From assembly GCF_000024405.1 (NCBI RefSeq), contig NC_013517.1:1550001-1614000 (forward strand): 64,000 nt of DNA, read 5' to 3'. The stretch comes from Sebaldella termitidis ATCC 33386 (lineage in GTDB: Bacteria; Fusobacteriota; Fusobacteriia; Fusobacteriales; Leptotrichiaceae). A program made the translations under genes and the position numbers. Below, one piece after another: positions 34,708-41,299 of the stretch. Position 1 is the first letter of the stretch, and each line of letters starts with the position of its first letter. The notes beneath the pieces were generated by a model, which was not told where the DNA came from, made no database searches, and saw only the letters and a list, made by a program, of their open reading frames with translations.

Positions 34708-35148
34708 ATGAAAAAAAAATTTCAGGAATTAAATTTTGATTTTTACATAAGAGGTATAGGACACAGCATGCGTTATGCAAATGATCAGGGACTTGCGGGG
34801 TATAATATTACAAATCAGCAGGCACGGCTTCTTGGTGAAATATACGACAGACTGGAGAGTAATGTGGAGATAAGCCGACGTATTCTAAGCAAGGCAATGA
34901 GACTCAGCGGGCCTTCTGTTACCAGTCTTTTGAACGGATTAGAAAAAAATGGATTTATTATACGTCACACGGGAAACGAAGACGGGCGTACTATGCAGAT
35001 AGAGATAACTTCCAAAGCTATGAAGTTTATAGATGAAACTAATGATATCTTTACCGGAACAGAGGAAAAACTACTTTGTGACTTTACTGAGGAGGAGAAA
35101 GAGATATTTTTAGAATTACTAAAGAAAGCTTATAAAAATATAACTTAA
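34708..35148 (+). CDS. MarR-family transcriptional regulator
   Basis: Protein of 146 residues, ATG after AAAGAGG. Winged-helix elements are clear: ISRRILSKAMRLSGPSVTSL (helix-turn-helix), NGLEKNGFIIRHTGNEDGRT (wing with the conserved Asp-Arg) and MQIEITSKAMKF. Its promoter holds two GTAGAATTCTAC palindromes and a third imperfect copy lies before the MATE gene. It is therefore very likely a repressor of itself and of the drug transporter, released by the transported compound. Confidence 0.93.
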   Translation: MKKKFQELNFDFYIRGIGHSMRYANDQGLAGYNITNQQARLLGEIYDRLESNVEISRRILSKAMRLSGPSVTSLLNGLEKNGFIIRHTGNEDGRTMQIEITSKAMKFIDETNDIFTGTEEKLLCDFTEEEKEIFLELLKKAYKNIT

Positions 35149-35180
35149 TTTTTTAAATATGTTTTTTCATATTAAAATAG

Positions 35181-35192
35181 GTAGAATTCGAC
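35181..35192 (+). promoter_or_regulatory. Third MarR operator copy before the MATE gene
   Basis: GTAGAATTCGAC differs by one base from the two perfect palindromes upstream of the marR gene. It lies about 20 bases before the MATE ribosome binding site. A weaker site here could give separate control of the transporter. Confidence 0.6.
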
Positions 35193-35215
35193 TTAAAATT
35201 GAAGGAGGAATTAAA

Positions 35216-36598
35216 ATGAATAATGAAAATAACACTCTATATTATCTGGAAAAGGCACCAGTATCAAAAGCAATTGTGCATATGGCAGTTCCGATGATAT
35301 TAAGTATGGTTATTAATATAGTTTATAATATTACTGATGCATTTTACATAGGGATGCTGAATAATACTTCAATGCTGGCAGCCATTACTCTAGCACTTCC
35401 ATTTACTACAATTCTTATGGCTTTGGGAGAGATATTCGGAACAGGAGGAAGTACGTATATTTCACGTCTGTTAGGTGAAAATAATCTGGAAAGAGTGAAA
35501 AAAGCTTCATCTGTTAACTTTTATCTTTCGCTGTTCACGGGAGTAATTTTTATTTTGATAAGTGTACCTTTTATGCCGCAGATTTTACAGGTCTTGGGTG
35601 TCGGAGTTGAAACAGCCGGACCTACAAGGGATTATGTGCTGGCTTATACATTTGGAGCGCCGTTTGTAATAGCTAATTTTAATTTGGGGCAGACTGTACG
35701 CGGAGAAGGGGCTTCTAAGGAATCGTTAATTGGGATGATAATTAGTGTAGCTGTAAATATGATTCTTGATCCTGTGTTTATATTTTCGTTTCATATGGGA
35801 ATTACAGGGGCTGCTATTGCCACTGTTATCGGGAATGTTTGTGCTGTGATTTATTACATATGGTATCTGGCAAAGAAAAGTTCTGTGCAGAGTGTTTCAT
35901 TCAGATATTTTAAGCCTGATATGAAAATATTGGGCAATATATTCAAAGTGGGAATTTCTGCATTTTTACTGTCATGTTTTTTGATTGTGTCTGGTTTGAT
36001 GTTTAATAATTATGCAATGATATATGGGGAACATGTAGTGGCAGCTTTTGGAATTGCAAATCGTGTATGTCAGATTTCAGATTTTATAGGAATGGGACTT
36101 TACATGGGAGTAGTACCTTTGATTGCTTATTCTTATGCTGCCGGTGATACTGAAAGGCTTAACAGGATTTTGAAAACTGTGTTTATTTATTTAGGGGCTA
36201 TTGTTTTTGGGATTGCAGTTGTTTTATTCTTTTTTAGAGAGCAAGTTATAAGGATGTTTAGTTCTGATATAGAAGTCATCAGAGTAGGGATGACTATTCT
36301 GGCCGCTTTGTTAGCTTCTACACTGTTTGCAGGATTGTCTGGGATGTTTACAAGTATGTTTCAGGCTTTTGGTAAGGGTGTACAGTCTAATATAATGTCT
36401 GTTACAAGAGGGATTGCTTTAATTCCAGTTATTGTTATAGGGAATTTTATGTTTGGGCTGACTGGTGTTATATGGGCTATGACTATTTCGGAATTTTGTG
36501 CTTGTTTGATGGGGGTTGGATTATGGATTTTGGCTAGGAAAGGGATTATGGGAGTGCCTGTGAAGGAGAGGGCGGAGTTTGATATAGACATGGGGTAA
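35216..36598 (+). CDS. MATE-family multidrug efflux transporter
   Basis: Protein of 460 residues when started at the ATG seven bases after GAAGGAGG. A longer reading from 35159 has no ribosome binding site. Twelve membrane helices are arranged in two MatE halves, with the family landmarks APVSKAIVHMAVPMIL, NITDAFYIGML, GTGGSTYISRLLG and NLGQTVRGEG. It belongs to the DinF/NorM-like MATE branch common in anaerobes, exporting cationic drugs by Na+ or H+ antiport. It is downstream of a MarR gene and has its own near-copy of the operator. Base composition becomes noticeably G/T rich in the last 300 bases, with no change in the protein. Confidence 0.92.
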   Translation: MNNENNTLYYLEKAPVSKAIVHMAVPMILSMVINIVYNITDAFYIGMLNNTSMLAAITLALPFTTILMALGEIFGTGGSTYISRLLGENNLERVKKASSVNFYLSLFTGVIFILISVPFMPQILQVLGVGVETAGPTRDYVLAYTFGAPFVIANFNLGQTVRGEGASKESLIGMIISVAVNMILDPVFIFSFHMGITGAAIATVIGNVCAVIYYIWYLAKKSSVQSVSFRYFKPDMKILGNIFKVGISAFLLSCFLIVSGLMFNNYAMIYGEHVVAAFGIANRVCQISDFIGMGLYMGVVPLIAYSYAAGDTERLNRILKTVFIYLGAIVFGIAVVLFFFREQVIRMFSSDIEVIRVGMTILAALLASTLFAGLSGMFTSMFQAFGKGVQSNIMSVTRGIALIPVIVIGNFMFGLTGVIWAMTISEFCACLMGVGLWILARKGIMGVPVKERAEFDIDMG

Positions 36599-36791
36599 GA
36601 AGCGGGGGAGCTTTGGTATTCTGATGTAAAAAATATTTATGAAATTCAATAGTATTATGTTTTTGATGAAACAAAACTATACAGGATTTAGAGCAAATAT
36701 AAAAAAATCATATATCTTAGATTACATATCATATTGAAGCCGTTAGAATTGATGGTAAGGGATATACGAATAAAATTGTATTTAAATATAA

Positions 36792-37170
36792 AGACCTAAA
36801 AAAAATTGGAAACTGATATCCAAAAATTCACTGAAGTTGAGTGAAAAACAACAAAAGCGAATAAATAAGTTAAGGAAGTTGAATGTGAAGTTTTCAGAAA
36901 GTTATGAATATAAGGAAGAATTTTAAAAATTACTGAAGCTATCATCACTGGAAGAATTTCAAGAAAGATTTGAGGGTTTAATAGAAAGATTAAAAAAATC
37001 AGAAATAGAAGAGTGTATATCTTTATCAAAAACTTACAAGAACTAGAAAGAAGAGATATTAAATTCGAATGAATACATGCTAGATAATGGATTTTTAGAG
37101 GGGTATAATAACAAAATAAAAGTAATAAAGAGGGTCTCTTAGGGAAACAAAAAATTTAATATACTCAAAA
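36792..37170 (+). pseudogene. Decayed ISL3-family transposase, C-terminal remnant
   Basis: In one frame the sequence reads PKKNWKLISKN, KLSEKQQKRINKLRKLNVKF, LEEFQERFEGLIERLK, NGFLEGYNNKIKVIKRVS, matching the C-terminal half of ISL3-type DDE transposases (usual form NGFxEGxNNKIKVIKR). Stops interrupt it at 36924 (TAA), 37044 (TAG, where the family has Trp in the KNWKEE context) and 37140 (TAG). The N-terminal catalytic part is not recognisable upstream. No intact terminal inverted repeats were seen. It is a relic of an insertion between the duplicated DKNYY genes. Confidence 0.8.
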
Positions 37171-37514
37171 AGCTAATTCAAGTGAAGTTTTTATCTTGTG
37201 TTGCTTATTTTTTGACCCTGCTTATTGAAAGAGAATCTATATTAATTAGATAATTAATCCACTTCTTAATATATTAACATCATTTTCAAGATATGCTTTC
37301 AGGCAGACAAGCTTGTACACTCAGGCATCTTTATTTTTTAAAAGTTTGTTTGTGAGGTTATTATTTTCTTTCCATCCTTATTCGAGTTACAGAAAAATAA
37401 TATAATAAAATACTTGCATGGAGGAGTATTTAATGATTTAATATATTAATATTTATTTTATACAAATAAAATATTTTATAAAATATTTAAAAATTTTATT
37501 ACAGAGGTGGTTTG
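37171..37514. other. Intergenic DNA before the second DKNYY copy
   Basis: No gene is seen. The last 30 bases resemble the corresponding region before 33064 (AAAATTTTATTA then GGTGGTTTGATG), so the duplication includes the translation start region. Confidence 0.4.
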
Positions 37515-38246
37515 ATGAAAAGAGTTATTTTTTTACTTTCTTTATTGATATTAATGTTTAATATTACATACACGGAAGAAGAGGATATAGAGGAAATACT
37601 ATATAAACAGTGGAGTTTTTCAGTGAAGGACGAAAGTGTCTATTATGGAAAGCAGAAGATTTCTAATCTTGATTATCTGAGTTTTGAGAAATTAAATGAT
37701 TATTATGTGAGAGATAAAAATGGAATTTATGGGATAATAAGAACTGTAGTTGTCACTGGATGGGAAACACTCGCTGTTGACGATAATTTTAAAAATGAGA
37801 ACTGGTATGAAGATAAAGAGATTGATCAATGGTACAGTCTTGAAATAGAAGCAGAAAAAATTTCTCAGATAAATCGTGAAAATTATATTCTGGACGGGCA
37901 GTATATATTTGGGAGTGGTTATGGTGCTAATAGAGGGAAAATAATATATTTGAAGAAAAATGTACCATTCAAGGTTGATATGAAAACATTGAAAATTGTT
38001 GATAATAATATATCAGATTGCGACGATAATAATTTAGAGTGTAACTTTTATAGAAATATACTGCTTAAAGATAAAAATGGTGTTTATGGTTTAGCAGATA
38101 CAGATGATGAGACAGAAGTGTATAAAATAAAAAATGTTGATATTTCTAGTTTTGAAAAAACCGGTATACGTCTTTATAAGGATAAAAATAAGGGTTATAA
38201 TGCAGAGAATTTAGAGAAGAGGCTTGTTAGGATGAGGAGGAATTAG
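37515..38246 (+). CDS. Secreted DKNYY-family protein (copy 2 of a duplicated pair)
   Basis: The product has 243 residues from the ATG after GGTGGTTTG, with a signal peptide over the first 20 residues. It aligns along its full length with the protein from 33064: DIEEILYKQWSFSVKDESVY, YYGKQKISNLDYLSFEKLND, GWETLAVDDNFKNENWYEDK, LDGQYIFGSGYGANRG and LLKDKNGVYGL. Divergence is mostly in the central block. Both copies are flanked by decayed genes. Role unknown. One possibility is a surface or periplasmic immunity or adhesion protein. Confidence 0.8.
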   Translation: MKRVIFLLSLLILMFNITYTEEEDIEEILYKQWSFSVKDESVYYGKQKISNLDYLSFEKLNDYYVRDKNGIYGIIRTVVVTGWETLAVDDNFKNENWYEDKEIDQWYSLEIEAEKISQINRENYILDGQYIFGSGYGANRGKIIYLKKNVPFKVDMKTLKIVDNNISDCDDNNLECNFYRNILLKDKNGVYGLADTDDETEVYKIKNVDISSFEKTGIRLYKDKNKGYNAENLEKRLVRMRRN

Positions 38247-38765
38247 GGATAAAGAAAAGAGATAAAGCAGAATATGCTATAGATGTATTAGAAAAAAATT
38301 TGAACCAAAAAGAAGCAGAATGCTATTACAGCAGATCTATAGTTGAGATGAGCGAGATAGAAAGAAAACCATATATGGAAAATGAAATAAAATATTTAGC
38401 ATTTTTTCAAATGTTATTTGATTTAAATAATCAGGAATTAATGATTAGAATAAATTTTATTAGTAATTCGGATATCAATGAGTTTTTTGAAAATGAAAAA
38501 AATAGGTGTGGAAAATATAATATTAAAAAAGAGAATATTGATCAAAAAATTTGATGATATCATTTATTGTATAAAATTAAGTTATAGAGATTTTAGAGCT
38601 GGATTTAATAAAGTGGAGCTTTGGTATGAAAATCTTAATATAAAAATATCTTAAAATTCTGATTATATTTATATTTTGGAAACTTCCAATGAAGTAAGCG
38701 GGGAAATTAAAAAAATTGCTGAAAAAAATATGGTATATATAAAAAGAGTCAGGACTTTATTATAG
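38247..38765 (+). pseudogene. Decayed gene of unknown function (frameshift plus stop)
   Basis: Reading AEYAIDVLEKNLNQKEAECY to YNIKKENIDQK in one frame, the protein stops at the A6 run at 38544-38549. Removing one A joins it to FDDIIYCIKLSYRDFRAG and KVELWYENLNIKIS, then a TAA, then NSDYIYILETSNEVSGEIKK in the same frame to a stop at 38763. Full length would be about 170 residues, acidic and cytosolic. No good start codon remains (TTG at 38300 at best). The phrase ELWYE recurs as ELWYSD in a fragment just after the MATE gene (about 36608), so related remnants flank this area. Family not recognised. Confidence 0.5.
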
Positions 38766-38881
38766 TGAATAAATAAAAAAACTGAGTGAAAAGTTAATAA
38801 GAAAAATATTGGTAATGTAAAAGATTTTTTTTATTATTTGAAAATTAGCTTTCTATTTAGAAGTGATAGATTAAGAGAGCG

Positions 38882-38918
38882 TATAGTAAAAGCCGGATTA
38901 TTTCCGGCTTTTACTATA
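38882..38918. terminator. Bidirectional terminator hairpin
   Basis: A perfect 16-base inverted repeat (TATAGTAAAAGCCGGA with TCCGGCTTTTACTATA) around TTATT lies between the plus-strand pseudogene and the convergent minus-strand gene. T-rich flanks are present on both strands. Confidence 0.75.
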
Positions 38919-38944
38919 AATTTTTAGCATAATTTATAAGAATA

Positions 38945-39205
38945 TTATGTAAGAACATGAGTGTTTAGGATATCATTAGCTGTGATTCCGTATTTAAAGT
39001 ATTTATACTTCATTTCACTGCAAAGATCCACTATTGAATCTGATAAACGGCTTATAATCTCTTTTAGCTCAGGAAATTCTTCCGGTATCTGTTCTAATTC
39101 TGAGAGTAGATTTTCCTGTTTTTGATGCAGGATAGTTTTATTGTCAGTATCTGAGCTTACTTCTTCTATAAAATAGAACAGAAGATTTTTTTGTTCATTA
39201 TCCAT
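38945..39205 (-). CDS. Small acidic helical protein, unknown
   Basis: Protein of 86 residues with GGGGGA before ATG. It is predicted to be mostly helical (KQENLLSELEQIPEEFPELK, EIISRLSDSIVDLCSEM), with no signal peptide. It ends at a shared terminator. No family recognised. Size and acidity would suit an immunity or adaptor protein, but that is only a guess. Confidence 0.55.
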   Translation of the reverse strand: MDNEQKNLLFYFIEEVSSDTDNKTILHQKQENLLSELEQIPEEFPELKEIISRLSDSIVDLCSEMKYKYFKYGITANDILNTHVLT

Positions 39206-39406
39206 TGATTGTCCCCCTTTTTCTATGTTTTTTTCTTTGCATTATTGCATTTTTTTACGTGATTTATTATAATGGTAGTGAAAAACATATTGTTTATTTT
39301 GTTAGAGCAGTTGACTTGGTTGGCTGTTCTTTTTCTTTTATTATAGAAAAATTATAACATAGTGTTTATAAAATATCAAATAGTTTTTATAAAAAATAAT
39401 AAAAAA

Positions 39407-39443
39407 AGACTGATTAATGTTTACTTTGGACAACAATCAGTCT
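39407..39443 (-). terminator. Terminator of the HTH regulator gene
   Basis: On the minus strand AGACTGATT and AATCAGTCT form a nine-base stem just after the stop codon, followed by seven T residues. Confidence 0.75.
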
Positions 39444-39445
39444 GC

Positions 39446-39664
39446 TTATCTAATATCAAATAATTCTTCAAATGTACAGTTAAAAAAATTTATTAGTTTT
39501 ACTACAGATTCTAAATTCATCTTATCTAGCTTATTTCCATGAAAAATTCTATGGAGTGTAGGATAGGAAATTTTATAGCCTTTCTTTTCCATAGCATTCT
39601 GTAAGTCTGTGAGTTTGTTAATATTCCTTTCTGCCATTAGAATATTAAGTCTGCTTTTAAACAT
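39446..39664 (-). CDS. Small Cro/C1-type HTH protein
   Basis: Protein of 72 residues, GAGGTG before ATG. The whole protein is one XRE-type HTH: FKSRLNILMAERNIN, LQNAMEKKGYKISYPTLHRI (recognition helix) and LESVVKLINFFNCTFEELFD, the usual C-terminal signature of this family. There is no effector domain. Such stand-alone regulators often come from phage or toxin-antitoxin modules. Its target is unknown. Confidence 0.85.
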   Translation of the reverse strand: MFKSRLNILMAERNINKLTDLQNAMEKKGYKISYPTLHRIFHGNKLDKMNLESVVKLINFFNCTFEELFDIR

Positions 39665-39854
39665 TTATTTTTCACCTCAAAAATAGTGTATTTATAATGA
39701 CTTATTTTAACATTTTATTTGTAGGTGTGCAAGTTTGGGGGAATATCTTGAAAAGATTGGTAATAGGTAAGTATAGATATTCTATTAAAAGTACTGTTGA
39801 AGTGGTTCAATGAATTTATTTTTAAATTATATTCAGATAAATATTTCAGATACT

Positions 39855-39879
39855 AAAAAAGCCGGATATTTAGTCCGGC
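39855..39879 (-). terminator. Terminator of the small hydrophobic peptide gene
   Basis: On the minus strand GCCGGA and TCCGGC enclose CTAAATA and are followed by six T residues, about 65 bases after the peptide stop codon. Confidence 0.75.
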
Positions 39880-39944
39880 GATTTTAGCACAAATTTATAT
39901 TTTTTATCACGATTTTTGATTTTGCCCGTTAGGGCAGGGAATAC

Positions 39945-40004
39945 TTAATGAAGTAATCTTGAAATAATCATAAATAATATGCTTATGACAATTAATCTGT
40001 TCAT
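39945..40004 (-). CDS. 19-residue hydrophobic peptide, candidate Ibs-like type I toxin
   Basis: The frame encodes MNRLIVISILFMIISRLLH and starts five bases after GGGGGA. It consists of one membrane-spanning stretch with Arg near both ends. Length, the M-x-R-L start and the central [IV][IV]I-x-I[LV]-x-x-x-IS pattern resemble the E. coli Ibs toxins (recalled as MMRLVIILIVLLLISFSAY, not looked up). Ibs peptides insert in the membrane and are normally silenced by an antisense Sib RNA. The gene has a strong promoter, a long folded leader and its own terminator, which a random short frame would not. An antisense RNA was not proven. It is far shorter than most gene finders allow. Confidence 0.5.
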   Translation of the reverse strand: MNRLIVISILFMIISRLLH

Positions 40005-40015
40005 CGTATTCCCCC

Positions 40016-40117
40016 AATCATGTGGTGTCAGGCTTTTTTGGAAAGCCTGATTTATTATATAAAAAAAACCGGATTTTAATCCAGTCTTTTTTCCAAAAAA
40101 TTTAACACCATATGATT
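40016..40117 (-). ncRNA. Structured leader of the hydrophobic peptide gene, with internal terminator-like hairpin
   Basis: Three stems are stacked here. The outer one pairs AATCATGTGGTGT (40016-40028) with ACACCATATGATT (40105-40117), 12 of 13 bases, and touches the GGGGG ribosome binding site. Inside, TCAGGCTTT pairs with AAAGCCTGA (40028-40050). ACCGGATT pairs with AATCCAGT (40068-40085), flanked by eight T on the minus strand and six T on the plus strand. The last hairpin could end the leader early (attenuation) or end an antisense RNA coming from the other side. Confidence 0.5.
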
Positions 40118-40130
40118 GTTTTATGAATTA

Positions 40131-40158
40131 ATTATATCATAGATTTTGAAAAAGTCAA
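40131..40158 (-). promoter_or_regulatory. Promoter of the hydrophobic peptide transcript
   Basis: On the minus strand TTGACT (40153-40158) and TATAAT (40131-40136) are spaced by 16 bp. Transcription would start near 40124, so the RNA begins exactly at the outer leader stem. Confidence 0.7.
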
Positions 40159-40401
40159 TAGGATTAATGTGTTGGGAAGTGCTGTGAATGTTGAAGTTAT
40201 GAAACGTTTTTTTGTAATATTAAATGGAGAAATATGTGTCGAATATTGAAGTATGATTTATTACACAAGAAAAAAACTTTCTTATATGAGAAATTTATAA
40301 ATAAAACTTTAATAAATTTATTTAATAATTATATATTTTATGATATAATTTAAGCGATAATGACTTAATTTGAGGAGGAAGAATGATGTACTATAGGAAG
40401 T

Positions 40402-40680
40402 ATGCCCAAATTAATATATAGTAAAGATATAGATCATTTAAGATGGAAAAATCTTCTGGAAAATGATTCTGAGACCAGATATAAATTATTTAGAAGTGAG
40501 AATGGTGTTTTCGATTTTTTAAAGAATTTGAATAAAGATGAAGAAAGTGTTTTTTCTAAATACATGGAAAATGCCTACTTTAATATACCTACTGAAAGAG
40601 TTCTGGAACGGGTAATGGATGAAATAGAAGAGCTTTATAATACAAAAGAGATGAAAAATAAAGATAGGAATGATATTTGA
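40402..40680 (+). CDS. Hypothetical protein, probably the middle of a frameshifted gene (about 40383-40798)
   Basis: The frame encodes 92 residues from an ATG with no properly spaced ribosome binding site. A strong GAGGAGG precedes a different ATG at 40383, whose frame (MMYYRKYAQINI) stops at 40421. Adding one TA unit in the ATATATA run would join it to YSKDIDHLRWKNLLE. At the other end the downstream frame from 40670 continues IFDKPFCDSHTEFFFGLFPN to 40798 after a one-base shift. The intact ancestor was therefore probably about 140 residues. The content is acidic and cytosolic. No family recognised. A hairpin terminator follows at 40801. Confidence 0.45.
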   Translation: MPKLIYSKDIDHLRWKNLLENDSETRYKLFRSENGVFDFLKNLNKDEESVFSKYMENAYFNIPTERVLERVMDEIEELYNTKEMKNKDRNDI

Positions 40681-40800
40681 TAAACCTTTTTGCGATTCTC
40701 ATACAGAGTTTTTTTTTGGATTATTTCCTAATGCGAAAGAACAGCATGCAATATTTGAAATTATTGATAAAATTAATAACAATGTTGTAATAAGTTAAAT

Positions 40801-40838
40801 AAAAATACTTTGAGTGATTATTCTCAGAGTATTTTTTT
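40801..40838 (+). terminator. Terminator after the 40.4 kb gene
   Basis: AAAATACTTTGAG pairs with CTCAGAGTATTTT (one G-T pair) and runs into eight T residues. Confidence 0.75.
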
Positions 40839-41299
40839 TATCTGAAAATAAGTAACGATACTTAAAACTCATCTAAAAATACTTATAATTAATATATGAT
40901 TTAAAAATTAATCTATAATTATATAACAAAATTATAGATAGTGTAGTTATTGAAGTTAAAAAATATATGAATTAATTAAAAAATATGATATTATATTTTA
41001 TGTAATAAATGTTTAATTAAAAAAGATGGAACATATTAAGAAAATAAAGAGTTTTTAAACCGAGAAAATAGAAGAAAGTCAGCATAATCTTTACCAGAGA
41101 ATTTGTATCAGATAAAAGTTACAAACAAAAAGAAAAGCAGAGTTATCGAAAAGTTTAAGAAAGCTCTTTTTTATATTGAAATAAATTTTTGAAATCTGTT
41201 ATCGAATTATGCTGATTCGATAAGCTAATGTAGTGAATATAGTTATGTTTAGTAAATAAAAATTACAATTAAAAAATAAATGATTTTTAGGAGGAGAAA
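40839..41299. other. AT-rich region upstream of the VgrG gene
   Basis: No gene is seen in this 460-base stretch. A perfect nine-base inverted repeat (TTATCGAAT with ATTCGATAA, 41199-41223) lies about 75 bases before vgrG and could be an operator or RNA hairpin. Promoter hexamers could not be assigned. Confidence 0.4.

Noticed and set aside
40105-40139. Leader structure considered as a known riboswitch
   Set aside because: No conserved aptamer core was recognised, and the fold is better explained by pairing of the transcript 5' end with the peptide translation start.
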